A stretch of 64,000 bases of DNA from Karalla daura (taxonomy: Eukaryota; Chordata; Actinopteri; Chaetodontiformes; Leiognathidae). The stretch is from positions 188,501 to 252,500 of the forward strand of contig CM055189.1 of the NCBI GenBank assembly GCA_029224185.1. Reading direction: 5' to 3'. Below the pieces are notes generated by a model. That model was not told the DNA's origin. It did no database searches and worked only from the letters and a program-made list of their open reading frames with translations. The position numbers and the translations under genes are program-made. Below are positions 1 to 16,077 of this stretch, piece by piece (position 1 is the stretch's first letter; the number at the start of each line of letters is the position of its first letter).

Positions 1-245
1 GGACAGAGCTGAAGAAGCTGTGGGAGGAACCAGTAACAGGTTTTACTGGTTCAGAGAGAACCTGGTGCATAACCAGAACCATGACCAGACCAACCATGAC
101 AGACCATGACCAGATCAACCGAAGAACCAGGACAGACTAGGGGCCAGACCCACCGAAGAACCAGGGTAGACTAGGGCCAGATCCACCGAAGAACCAGGAC
201 AGACTAGGGCCAGACCCACCAAAAGCAAGCCACTGAAGAACCAGA
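1..245. repeat. Imperfect tandem repeat in an alg13-like intron
   Basis: Repeats of a unit of about 36 bp containing GAAGAACCAG and ACTAGGGCCAGA, clearest at 115-245. No coding signal was seen; it lies downstream of the donor at 291/290 of the minus-strand gene. Confidence 0.6.
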
Positions 246-291
246 ACTAGACTGAGAACTGACCGTGGTCTTCGGTGGTGCTTGTCTCTAC

Positions 292-4042
<3,751 letters not shown>

Positions 4043-4755
4043 CCTGCCGCGAGCTCTGCTGCTGCTGCTTCTCTGCGCGAGACACACGCACCTGCACAGG
4101 TGCCGCCGCACGTGCCCTCAATCAGGTCTGATGAGCGCGCGAACGCAGATGAGGCGTTCACTGACCCTCGCCAGGTCCGGAAAAACTATAAAGAAATGTC
4201 ATTCAATCCAAATCATATATTATTATACTTAAAGCGTCAGATCAGACAATTTAAATCAGGTTCAACAGACTGTTCCACAAAGGGTCGGTGTGGCTGCTGG
4301 TTTTAGTTCCAACCTACCAAGAGAACACAGAGTGGCCAATCAGCTGTCTGGAGACTCCGATCGGAGCATCCGGACAGGAGGAGGAGAACCCTGCACCTCC
4401 TCCACAACTCCCCTAACCCTGCAGCTCCCGCAGAACTTCCCCTGCTCTCTATAGAACACAGCTGAAGATCGTTTTCAGTTGAGTACTTTGAATACTTACA
4501 GTCAGTACCTAGAATACTGGAGTACGAGATTGTCGAGTTTTTTTATGTATGTTATGAGTTTTTTTTTATCATGTACTAGGACAAGTTTTCCTCTTCCTCA
4601 GACAGTGTAATGTAGTTCCATGATTGACCTGCAAGTGGCGCCAGAGGCTCTTCCAACTTCAGGCTGAGAGCAGAAGAAACGGGGCTTTGACTGCGCATGT
4701 GCGCCAGGAACGCAGTGGCACCGAGGTCCCGGTCCTGGTCCTGGTTCTCCTTTTG
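4043..4755. promoter_or_regulatory. Head-to-head promoter region, alg13-like and aars2
   Basis: A spacer of about 710 bp between two divergent start codons. TGCGCATGTGCG at 4692-4703 matches the NRF-1 consensus, fitting a nuclear gene for mitochondrial translation. No TATA box was seen near either start. The region 4190-4570 is AT-richer and holds nothing else recognisable. Confidence 0.5.
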
Positions 4756-7700
4756 ATGTCGGGGCAGTTGTGGCGGAGGTCGCAGCCCCTGAGCTCGGCC
4801 TGTCAGCTGCTCTGGGTCCGGTGTCTGCGCCGCTCCGTGCGGCTTGCTCTCTGCAGCGGCCCGGTGCCGGTACCTGGCTCGGCCTCGGTACCGGTACCGG
4901 GGCTTCCGGCCTCCCGGGTCAGAGCCACCTTCCTCGACTTCTTTCAACGGCATCACGGGCACCGGCTAGTCCCGTCCTCCCCGGTCAGACCCAGGGCTGA
5001 CCCCAGTCTGCTGTTCGTTAATGCGGGGATGAACCAGGTACACACACACACACACACACACAATCTGTCAACACAGTGTATGTATATGTATGTGTGTTGA
5101 TAGGCTTTTAGAACTGGGGGGCCAAGCAGTCAACAGATAAGAGTTTTTCCTGAACTGAGGGGGATCTGGGTGGGTCGACCCACCTGACCCACCCTCCATC
5201 TGCGCCCATGAGAAAGGAACTTATGAAGATTTGTTATTTAAATGAAATATATCTATTTATTGTTGACGTTTTTCACATAATTTTTTTTTCTCGAGTGGTG
5301 CTGGATCAGCCCAAATATGTCCCGGAACACAGGGGGGTCAAAATCAAGAGGTGCTGGATCCTGTTCCGGCAGGCCCGGCACCCAGGACCCTTCAGAGCTT
5401 CTGTTTCTGGCGGGTGCAGCAATTCAGTGCAGAGCAAATCATGCGATTATATGTGAATCGGTGAAATCTCATGGTCCGCATTCACTCCCACCACCCAGAG
5501 GGGGCAGGTGTTCACCTTATTTATTTTAATATTTGCGTATATTTATGCCCTGTTGCTGCTATGTGGTCCTGGCTCGGCTCTACGCTCATAAGCTTGGTCT
5601 TGTTTGTGTTTCCATTACCTCAATGTGTAAGCAGGTACAGTTTTTCTAGAACCTGCTGGCCGAGTAGGGCCGAGTAGGGCTGGGCTGAGCCGTGCTGAGC
5701 AGGGCTGAGCAGGGCTGAGCCGGGCTGAGCCGGGCTGAGCCGGGCTGAGCCGGGCTGACCAGGGCTGAGCCGGGCTGAGCCGGGCTGAGCAGGGCTGAGC
5801 CGGGCTGAGCAGGGCTGAGCCGGGCTGAGCCGGGCTGAGCCGGGCTGGGCCGAGCCGGGCTGAGCCGGGCTGAGCAGGGCTGAGCAGGGCTGAGCAGGGC
5901 TGAGCCGGGCTGAGCCGGGCTGAGCAGGGCTGAGCAGTGCTGAGCAGGGCTGAGCCGGGCTGAGCCGGGCTGGGCTGAGCAGGACTGAGCAGGGCTGAGC
6001 CGGGCTGAGCCGGGCTGAGCAGGGCTGAGCAGGGCTGAGCCGGGCTGGGCCGAGCAGGGCCGAGCAGGGCCGAGCAGGGCCGAGCCGGGCCGGGCTGAGC
6101 AGGGCTGAGCAGGGCTGAGCCGGGCTGGGCCGAGCAGGGCCGAGCAGGGCTGAGCAGGGCCGAGCAGGGCCGAGCCGGGCCGGGCTGAGCAGGGCTGAGC
6201 CGGGCTGAGCAGGGCTGAGCAGGGCTGAGCCGGGCTGGGCCGAGCAGGGCCGAGCAGGGCCGAGCAGGGCCGAGCCGGGCCGGGCTGAGCAGGGCTGAGC
6301 AGGGCTGAGCCGGGCTGGGCCGAGCAGGGCCGAGCAGGGCTGAGCAGGGCCGAGCAGGGCCGAGCCGGGCCGGGCTGAGCAGGGCTGAGCAGGGCTGAGC
6401 AGGGCTGAGCCGGGCTGGGCCGAGCAGGGCCGAGCAGGGCCGAGCAGGGCCGAGCAGGGCTGAGCCGGGCTGAACCAGGCTGAGCAGGGCTGAGCAGGAC
6501 CGCACCACTGTGTCCGTAGCGTTTTGGTGTTTATTGACATGGCAACGGGGAGTACGCAGGAGGAAGCGTCTATATTGGTTGCGATAAACAACCACTGCTT
6601 CCCCATGGCCAACAGAGCTCTTCCTGGTTGTCAACAGAGTTTGGAACTCTGAACTCCACCTACTGCTATGGCCAGTGCAGTTCCATCCTGCACTCTTACC
6701 TGGACTCAAAGGTTTGGCTGCACATGCTGCGCAACAAGTTGTTAAAAGCTGTTAAAAGTTCAACCAGCCGGGATTGAGGACGTAACAGGGAAGACACATA
6801 TATAGACGCGCGTCAGTTTAAGCCCATCCCCCTGACATGTCCTCATTGGTCAGTTTAAGCCCCTCCTACTGGGGACGGCAGACCCCCGCAGTGAGATGGC
6901 GTCGCTCCGCCGGGTGGTCAACAGTCAGAAGTGCGTCCGAGCCGGAGGAAAACACAACGACCTGGACGACGTGGGCCGAGACCTTACACACCACACCTTC
7001 TTCGAGATGCTCGGGAACTGGTCCTTCGGGGACTACTTTAAGGTGAGGAGGACTGGACCAGGGACCAGTTCTGACCGACTGGTTTGGACCCGTTCAGACT
7101 GACTGATCCGGACTGGTCTTGAATTGTCTGGGCTATTTCGCACCAGTTGTGACTGTGTTGTGTGGTCTGGGTCTGGTCTGTGTGCAGGAGGAGGCGTGCC
7201 GTATGGCATGGAGCCTGCTCACAGAGTATTATGGGATACCTCCCGACAGACTGTATGTGTCCTACTTCTCCGGAGATGCTGCCACGGGATTGGCTGCAGA
7301 CGAGGAGACCCGACAGATCTGGTTAGAGATCGGGTAGGTGCTGGTTCGGGTTCTAGTTTGGTTTCTGACCCCATCCAGGTCTTGACGCATTGATTCTGAT
7401 CCAGGTCTCATCTGGACTCTGACTCCTCAGGGTGCCTCCGGGACGGGTCCTGCCGTTTGGGCTGCAGCAGAACTTCTGGGAGATGGGTGAGACGGGCCCA
7501 TGTGGACCCTGCACCGAGATACACTACGACCACGTGGGGGGGCGGGAGGCAGCGCCACTGGTCAACAGCGACAGTCCTGAGGTGGTGGAGATCTGGAACT
7601 TGGTCTTCATGCAGTACAACAGGTGGGTCAGAACCAGGGCCAGGACCCGGAGCAGCTCAGAGGCTGACTGTGTATGTGTATCAGGGAGGCAGGTGGCAGC

Positions 7701-10700
7701 CTGCAGCGGCTGCCCCGGTACAGCGTGGACACCGGGATGGGTCTGGAGCGGTTGGTGGGCGTGCTGCAGGGGCGGAGCTCCACATACGACACCGACCTGT
7801 TCTCACCGCTGCTCAGCCTCCTCCACCAGGTGAGCCTCCTGGAGGCTGCAGGTTCACCCAGGAACCTGCTGCTTGTCATGGTAATGTCTGTCTGTGTGCA
7901 TGCAGGCGTCAGGGGCAGAGCCGTATGGCGGCCGGACGGGGACGGGGCCTGAGGCCCGTCGGGACATGGCGTACAGGGTGGTGGCAGACCATGCTCGCAC
8001 GCTGACCGTCTGCATCGCTGACGGTGTTCATCCTGGCATGAGCGGGGCAGAGTGAGTGTCAGCCAATCACAGCTCAGCACAGCAGACAGTCAGCCAATCA
8101 CAGCTCAGCACAGCAGACAGTCAGCCAATCACAGCTCAGCACAGCAGACAGTCAGCCAATCACAGCTCAGCACAGCAGACAGTCAGCCAATCACAGCTCA
8201 GCATTATGACCCAGGCTCCTGACTGGCTGAGAGTGATGGCCACTTTTTATGTGTGTGTGTGTGTGTCTGTCTCTCTCTCTCTCTCTCTGTCTGTCTGTTC
8301 ATCTCTCACTGTCTGTCTCTCTGTTTGTCCATCTCTGTCTGTCTGTCTCTCTCTCTGTCTGTATCTCTCTCAGGCTTGTTCTGAGGAGGATTCTTCGTCG
8401 GGCCGTCAGGTTCTGCTCTGAGGTTCTTCAGGCTCCTCAGGGAACTCTATCAAGTCTGGTTCCGACTGTTACAGACCTCTTGGTAAAAAACCACTTACCC
8501 TAACTCTAACCTGCTGGTAAACTACCACTAACCCTAACCCTAATCTGCTGGTAAACTAGCAGTTGCATTGGTCCATCAGGGTGCTGATCTCTGGTGTATT
8601 CATGTGTCTGCAGGGACCGGTGTATCCAGAGCTGATTGGTGAGAAGGACCGGGTGAGTCTGCTGCTCCTGACAGTTTGACTGACAGCTTGATTGACAGCT
8701 GCAAGTTGACTGACAGCTGCAAGTTGACTGACAGCTGCAGGTTGACTGACAGCTGCTGGTTGACTGACAGCTGCAGGTTGACTGACAGTTGCAGGTTGAC
8801 TGACAGCTGCAGGTTGATTGATAGCTGCAGGTTGGTTGGTTACAGGTCGTGGAGGTGATCAGTCAGAACGAGGACCAGTTCCTGGCGTCTCTGCACACAG
8901 GAAGTAGACTGATCCTGAGGACACTGCAGGGACTGGAACACTCTGGACTCTTCCCCGGTCAGTGACATGTCCTGTCGCCACGGCAACCCCTCCCACTGCT
9001 GTCACCATGGCAACACACACTGACCACAAACATAACGTGATCAGTGAGAACAAGAAATGTCTCTGTCACTTTGTCTCTGGCTGAATGTCTCTGTCTCTCT
9101 CTTTGTTTCTCTGTCTAAACTGTCTCTCTGTCTCAAACTTTGTGTCGCTGTCTCTGTATCTCTGTCTCTCTGTGTCTCCCTGCAGCCCGGGTGGCTTGGT
9201 CCCTGCACAGGGACCTGGGTTTTCCCCTGGACCTGGTCGACCTGATGTTGGAGGAGCGCGGGGTGCAGGTGGACCGCGTGGAGCTGAACCGGCTGGTGTC
9301 AGAGCAGCAGAAGGTGGTGCCATGCTCCACCCCCCTCTAACCCTGACCCTGGGATGGGGGGGGTGACCTCAGAGCTGTGTCTTTGTGTCCAGGTGTCTTC
9401 AGAGCTGCAGGTGGGTGCTGACCCGCAGGTGACACTGGACGTCCTGAACCTGGCAGAGCTGCAGCGCTGCGGCGTCCCTCACACTGATGACCAGTCCAAG
9501 TACCAGTATAGTCTGGAGGGGGACACATACGGTATGGAGGACACATATAACATGTAACACATATAATGTCCTCACACTCAGTCTGAATGGACACAGCTGC
9601 AGGCCGCAGTTGGACTGCATTCAGAAACATCACTTTTATTTACAGACAAGCTGTGTGAGTGACAGACGATGGACAGGTGATTGACAGGCGTGTGACAGGT
9701 GATTGACAGGTGAGAGACAGGTGTGTGACAGGTGTGTGACAGGCGATTGACAGGTGTGTGACAGGCGATTGACAGGCGTGTGACAGGTGATTGACAGGTG
9801 AGTGACAGGTGTGTGATGGATAATTCACAGGTGATTGACAGGCGAGTGACAGGCGAGGGACAGGTGTGTGACAGGCGAGGGACAGGTGTGTGACAGGCGA
9901 GGGACAGGTGTGTGACAGGTGAGGGACAGGTGTGTGACGGGCGAGGGACAGGTGTGTGACGGGCGAGTGACAGGCGAGGGACAGGTGTGTGACAGGCGAG
10001 GGACAGGTGTGTGACAGGCGAGGGACAGGTGTGTGACAGGCGAGGGACAGGTGTGTGACAGGCGATTGACAGGCGTGTGACAGGTGATTGACAGGTGAGT
10101 GACAGGTGTGTGATGGATAATTCACAGGTGATTGACAGGCGAGTGACAGGCGAGGGACAGGTGTGTGACAGGCGAGTGACAGGCGAGGGACAGGTGTGTG
10201 ACAGGCGAGTGACAGGCGAGGGACAGGTGTGTGACAGGCGAGGGACAGGTGTGTGACAGGCGAGGGACAGGCGAGGGACAGGCGAGGGACAGGCGAGTGA
10301 CAGGCGAGTGACAGGCGAGGGACAGGTGTGTGACAGGCGAGGGACAGGTGTGTGACAGGCGAGGGACAGGCGTGTGACAGGCGAGTGACAGGCGAGGGAC
10401 AGGTGTGTGACAGGCGAGTGACAGGCGAGGGACAGGTGTGTGACAGGCGAGGGACAGGCGAGGGACAGGCGAGTGACAGGCGAGGGACAGGTGTGTGACA
10501 GGCGAGGGACAGGCGTGTGACAGGTGATTGACAGGTGAGTGACAGGTGTGTGATGGATAATTCACAGGTGATTGACAGGCGAGTGACAGGCGAGGGACAG
10601 GTGTGTGACAGGCGAGGGACAGGTGTGTGACAGGCGAGGGACAGGCGAGTGACAGGCGAGGGACAGGTGTGTGACAGGTGTGTGACAGGCGAGGGACAGG

Positions 10701-12196
10701 CGTGTGACAGGCGAGGGACAGGCGCGGGACAGGTGTGTGACAGGCGAGGGACAGGCGTGTGACAGGCGAGTGACAGGCGAGGGACAGGTGTGTGACAGGC
10801 GAGGGACAGGTGTGTGACAGGCGAGTGACAGGCGTGTGACAGGCGAGTGACAGGCGAGGGACAGATGTGTGAGGGGCGAGGGACAGGTGTGTGACAGGCG
10901 TGTGACAGGCGAGGGACAGGTGTGTGACAGGCGAGGGACAGGTGTGTGACAGGCGAGTGACAGGCGTGTGACAGGCGAGTGACAGGCGAGGGACAGATGT
11001 GTGAGGGGCGAGGGACAGGTGTGTGACAGGCGTGTGACAGGCGAGGGACAGGTGTGTGACAGGCGAGGGACAGGTGTGTGACAGGCGAGTGACAGGCGAG
11101 TGACAGGCGAGTGACAGGCGAGGGACAGATGTGTGAGGGGCGAGGGACAGGTGTGTGACAGGCGTGTGACAGGCGAGTGACAGGTGTGTGACAGGCGAGG
11201 GACAGGTGATTGACAGTAATTGGCCGGTGTCCTGCCTTCTCCAGTTTTCCCAGAATGCAGAGCGCGGGTGGTGGCTCTGTTCAGTGGTCAGACCCCAGTG
11301 CAGCAGGTGACGGGGGGGCAGCGCTGCCTGGTGCTCCTCGACCAGACTTGCTTCTACTCTGAGGGGGGGGGGCAGGAGCACGACCGTGGCTTCTTCACCA
11401 GGGAGGGGCTGCAGGTGAGGAGGCTTCCCGCTCTCAATCGCCCACTCACCTGACTCAGCAGAGGCTGACATCGCTTCCTGCCCCCCCAGGACGTCCTGTT
11501 CCCAGTGGAGGCAGTGGTCACGGTGGGGGGGTACGTCCTGCATCAGGTCACTGCTGCTGATACACTGAGGACAGGGGACCAGGTTCAGCTGCACCTGGAC
11601 CAGGTAACACTGAGATACAGAGACACAAAGACACAGATATAGAGACAAAGACATGCAAAGACATTTAGTGATACAGAGATGCACATGCAGATACAGAGAT
11701 AGAAATACATAGTGGTACAGATACAGAGATGCACAGACACTCAAAGACAGAGATACAAAGATACATAAACAGGGATACAGATACAGAGACACATACTAAT
11801 ACAGAGACTCTCCTTGCCTCTTGTCTCTCTGTCTCCCTGTCTCTGTCTCCCTGCCTCCCTGTCTCTGTCTCCCTGTCTCCTATCTACCTGTCTCCTTGTC
11901 TGTCTGTCTCCCTGCCTCTCTGTCTCCCTGTCTACATGTCTCCCTGCCCTCCTGTCCCTCTGTCTCCCTGCCTCCTGTCTCTGTCTCCTGTCTCCCCGTC
12001 TATCTGTCTCCTTGCCCTCCTCTCTCTCTGTCTCCTGTGTCTGTGTCCTGCAGCTGCAGCGTGTGTCCTGCATGGTGAACCACACGGCGACCCATGTCCT
12101 GAACCAGGCTCTGAGGGACGTCCTGGGTCCAGGGGTCCAGCAGAGAGGGTCCCACCTGACAGCCCAGAGGCTGCGCTTTGACTTCAGCTGCAAGGT

Positions 12197-12248
<52 letters not shown>

Positions 12249-12624
12249 CAGTCAGTCAGGTGTGACATAATGTGCGTGTGTGTGTCTTTCCAGGCCTCTC
12301 TGAGTGTGTCTCAGCTGCAGCAGGTAGAGGGGCGTGTCCATGACATCATCTCAGCCAATCAGCAGGTCCACAGCCAGGAGCTCCCCCTGCAGGAGGCTAG
12401 GAGCATCCACGGGCTGAGGACGGTAGATGAGGTGAGACTGACAGTGGGAGACTCTCTGTCTCTGTGTCTTTGTGTCTCTGACTGTCTCTGTCTCTGTGTC
12501 TGCCTCTTGTCTCCAGGTGTATCCTGACCCAGTCCGGGTCGTGTCTGTGGGTGTTCCGGTCTCTGAGCTGTTGCAGAGTCACAACAACCGACAGACGTCT
12601 GTGGAACTCTGCTGCGGAACGTGA

Positions 12625-12682
<58 letters not shown>

Positions 12683-13660
12683 GTGTCTACCGATCAGTTT
12701 GATGTGAAACCTGTGTGTGTGTTTGTGTGTAGCCACCTGCTGCAGACGGGGGCCATCGGGGACCTGGTGGTCGTCTCTGAAAAGCAGCTGGTGAAGGGAA
12801 TCAGTCGAGTTGTTGCAGTAACGGGACAGGAGGCAGCACGGGTCAGTCTAGCTGTTAGCTTAGCATAGAGACTGGAAGCAGGTGGGACTAGCATGGCTTT
12901 TCTGTGGTAGTTGTGATGATCTCTTCTGTTGTGATGTCACTGGGCTGCAGGCGCGGGAGGCAGGGCATGTCCTGGCTGAGGACGTGGAGGCGCTGTGTGC
13001 CAGAGTGGAAGGCTCCGCCCCCTTTAGTCTGGACCTCGCTCAGCGAGTGACCAGGGAGGTCGGCGTGCTGTCTGATGTACGTAACTATGCAACTACCCAT
13101 GATGCAGTGGTGCCGACTGGCTGATGCTGATTGGCTGAGGCTGATTGGCTGAGGCTGATTGGCTGATGCTGACAGGCTGAGGCTGATTGGCTGATGCTGA
13201 TTGGCTGAGGCTGACAGGCTGAGGCTGATTGGCTGAGGCTGACAGGCTGAGGCTGATTGGCTGATGCTGATTGGCTGAGGCTGACAGGCTGAGGCTGATT
13301 GGCTGAGGCTGATTGGCTGATGCTGACAGGCTGAGGCTGATTGGCTGATGCTGATTGGCTGAGGCTGACAGGCTGAGGCTGATTGGCTGAGGCTGATTGG
13401 CTGATGCTGACAGGCTGAGGCTGATTGGCTGAGGCTGATTGGCTGAGGCTGACAGGCTGAGGCTGATTGGCTGAGGCTGATTGGCTGATGCTGACAGGCT
13501 GAGGCTGATTGGCTGAGGCAGTTTGACCTTGAGCTGTGTCTGACAGGCTGTCGACAACAGCACCTCCCCCCAGTGGCAGCGCAGAGAACTGCAGGCTCGA
13601 CTGAGAGCTCTTAAGAGGAGCTGCAACAGTAGGATGAAGAAGATGGAGACCAGAGAGGTG

Positions 13661-13709
<49 letters not shown>

Positions 13710-14252
13710 CTCACCTCCCATCATGCCCTTCAGGCTCTGGCTCTGGCTCAGTCGTTGCTGGAACAGAGTGACAGGAAGGACGTTCTGGTGGTTGCTGTAG
13801 AAACGGACTCTCTGCCGGTGAGTTGATGACATCATCACCACCGTGACATCGTCACCACAGTGACATCATCACCACCGTGACATCATCCCGCCAGGTGCTG
13901 GTGAAGGCAGTGAACCAGGTGAGCGCGGCGGCTCCGTCCAGTCATGTGATGCTGCTGGCAGCCCAGGTGCATTCTGGGAAGGTTCTGTGTGCCTGTCAGG
14001 TTCCCAAGGTAAAGTTCGGGACACATTAGTGGGCGGGGCCAGCATGGAAGTGTCTAATTTGGCTGCGGTCTCTCTCTGCAGGTGGCCCCAGCTCTTCCGG
14101 CCTCTGATTGGGCACTGGCCGTGTGTGGTCGGCTGGGTGGGAACGCCGGCGGCTCCTCAGTGGTTGCCAAGGGAACAGGAAGCTGCAGTGACATCACGGC
14201 CGCTCTGGAGTGGGCAGAGGAGGTTGTTCACCAGGCAAAGAAAGGATTGTGA
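4756..14252 (+). CDS. aars2: Mitochondrial alanyl-tRNA synthetase
   Basis: Class II synthetase charging mitochondrial tRNA-Ala in the matrix. The 22 exons are 4756-5037, 6854-7042, 7188-7333, 7431-7622, 7685-7829, 7906-8051, 8374-8482, 8614-8652, 8846-8957, 9186-9313, 9393-9531, 11245-11414, 11490-11603, 12054-12194, 12294-12431, 12517-12620, 12733-12841, 12951-13076, 13547-13657, 13734-13817, 13895-14008, 14082-14252. They sum to 3009 nt (1002 residues; remembered human length 985) with matching phases. An Arg-rich N-terminus fits a targeting presequence. The aminoacylation core includes DPSLLFVNAGMNQ, HHTFFEMLGNWSFG and VDTGMGLERLVGVLQG. The editing domain keeps HTATH (exon 14) and CCGTH (exon 16/17), the HxxxH and CxxxH metal sites. 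A C-Ala region follows. An in-frame ATG at 4624 could add 44 residues, but 4756 was preferred because the NRF-1-like site lies between the two. Confidence 0.96.
5660..6500. repeat. 10-bp GC-rich satellite in aars2 intron 1
   Basis: About 84 copies of the decamer GGGCTGAGCM (M = A or C) and variants. The flanks resemble an AT-rich inverted-repeat element with TTTCCATTACCT. Frames of over 300 codons on the minus strand (SPAQPCSALL repeats) are artefacts of a repeat without stop codons. Confidence 0.95.
8056..8205. repeat. 31-bp tandem repeat after the aars2 exon 6 donor
   Basis: Five copies of a 31-bp unit containing CAGCCAATCACAGCTCAG, starting within a few bases of the donor at 8052. Confidence 0.9.
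8675..8845. repeat. 18-bp tandem repeat before aars2 exon 9
   Basis: About nine copies of GTTGACTGACAGCTGCAG, running up to the acceptor at 8845. Each unit ends in a CTGCAG that resembles a 3' splice site. Confidence 0.9.
9665..11215. repeat. 1.55-kb decamer array in aars2 intron 11
   Basis: Units of 10 bp such as GTGACAGGCG, GGGACAGGTG and TTGACAGGTG, arranged in higher-order blocks with a landmark segment (TGTGATGGATAATTCACAGG) recurring near 9820, 10110 and 10550. The 556-codon minus-strand frame here is a repeat translation. Confidence 0.95.
13118..13515. repeat. Tandem repeat in aars2 intron 18
   Basis: Alternating short units GGCTGAGGCTGATT, GGCTGATGCTGATT and CTGACAGGCTGA. The CTGACAGGCT unit matches the acceptor of exon 19 (CTGACAG, then GCTGTC). 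Confidence 0.9.
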
Positions 14253-14352
14253 TGTCATAGCGCCCATCACCCTGCTTCCTGTCTGGTCAGGAAGTGAGGG
14301 TGCAACATAATAATCCCTGGCTCCTCAACAGATGTAAATGTTTTTATTTTGA

Positions 14353-14358
14353 AATAAA
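14353..14358 (+). terminator. aars2 polyadenylation signal
   Basis: AATAAA about 100 bp after the aars2 stop codon, in an AT-rich context. Confidence 0.75.
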
Positions 14359-14572
14359 TAGGTCAGTGGTCAGTCACTGTCTTTATTGTCATCCGTGGTT
14401 TCCTTAGTCACTTTGTATCAATCATTAGTAAGAACCATCACTGATTAGACACCCAGTGAAGGACTATGGTCCCAGGATGAACCAGAAGGACGAACCAGGC
14501 CACACCCCAGCTCCATCATCATCCATTCACCTCCACATCCTAGATCTGTTCTAAAGGCTTTGATAGGTGGAC

Positions 14573-14647
<75 letters not shown>

Positions 14648-15418
14648 CAGATACTGTAACGGTCATTAGTGCTCTGAAAAAGAGTACGACAAAGTCAAAG
14701 CCAGGCTCTGCTGGAGGATCAGGACACAGACAGGAAGTCCCTACTCACACTCACTCACACTGGCTGTGTGTGTGTGTGTGTGTGTCTGCCCAGCAGGTGT
14801 CGCTGTCTCCCCACAGTTGGAAACAAGCTGCTTCCACTCAGGGACATCATACTGGTGATCAGACTGGGAGAGAAGCTCAGGGTGAATCTGTGAAGAGACC
14901 AGGTTAGCTTAGCATCAGTTCAGCCTGAAGTCACCAAGACCAGGTTAGCTTAGCATCGGTAACTAAACCGACCAGAACTATCTGTCCATCATAACCACCT
15001 GTTTTCCATATGAATTCATGATCGACCAGCTGCTGTTAACCAGCTCCTGGTAATCTGCAGCTTGTCCTGGATAACTTCACACCTCAATCACCTGTAGCTT
15101 GTGATGGTTCTCATCCGTCTCAAGTGCATCACCTCTACACACACACACACACACACACCTTATTTTATTTCTATGATCCAAATGTTTTGTCTTCCTATTG
15201 TCATCTTTGTATATTTTCCCAGTGCTGCTGGTTGTGGAGGTGTGCTCAGGTCTATTCTACTGAGTTCTGTTCAGTTCTGTCCTGCTGCTGAGACTCAGAT
15301 CTAGTCTGCTCTGGATCTGTGTTCCTGTGGGAGAACATAGAGCTTCATCTGTTTGGTTTCCAGGCTTCGTGTTTACAGAAGAACCTCCCTACACACACAC
15401 TCTCTCTCCCCCCACCTC

Positions 15419-15466
<48 letters not shown>

Positions 15467-15630
15467 TCTCTCTCACTCTCTCTCTCTTTCTGGCTCCTCC
15501 TCTGCTGGCCTTAGTTCGGCAGTTTTCGGGGAATCTGGTCCAACTTTTCTTCACTTCAGAGGAAAAAGTTCTGTCCTCCTGGTTCTCCTCCTGGTTCTCC
15601 TCCTGGTCTCCTCTGATCTCCTGCTGCATC
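14359..15630. other. Spacer between aars2 and calpain A
   Basis: No gene was recognised. It holds a (GATA)n microsatellite at about 14572-14647, short TG and CA runs near 14765 and 15138, and a CT-rich tract at 15420-15490 just upstream of the calpain A start, probably in its 5' leader or promoter. Confidence 0.7.
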
Positions 15631-16010
15631 ATGTCTGGAGTGGCCTCCACCCTGGCCAAGAAGCGGGCCCAGGCTGCGGGGTTCGGGACTCCGGCCCGGG
15701 CCGTCCCGTACCTGAATCAGGACTTCGAGGCGCTGCGGGCCCGGTTCCGGTCCTCCGGGACCCTGTTCTGTGACCCGGCCTTCCCGGCCGGACCGGAGGC
15801 GCTGGGTTTCAAGGAGCTGGGCCGCAGCTCGCACAAGGTGCGCGGAGTCACCTGGAAGAGACCCACGGTAAGACCCGGACCCGAAGCGAGCCATGTCAAG
15901 ACCTGAACCCGACCTGAACCGAACCGAACCAAACCGAACCTCTGGTCAGAGCCGGAGCTGAAACTGGAGCAGGGTCGGTCCGGGACGCGGTGGGTGTGGC
16001 CGCCCGGGGC

Positions 16011-16077
<67 letters not shown>

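Noticed and set aside
5615..6709. Frames of 330-364 codons on the minus strand (SPAQPCSALL repeats)
   Set aside because: Pure translation of a decamer satellite inside aars2 intron 1; the same repeat is open in several frames.
8505..8550. Telomere-like CCCTAA repeats
   Set aside because: Only a few degenerate units (TAACCCTAACCCTAA) in an intron; too short to indicate an interstitial telomere.
9665..11215. CRISPR-like regular repeats
   Set aside because: Decamer minisatellite without spacers, in a vertebrate intron.
10122..11792. 556-codon minus-strand frame (SLACHTPVPRL repeats)
   Set aside because: It crosses a tandem array and aars2 exons 12-13 in antisense; no non-repeat protein content.
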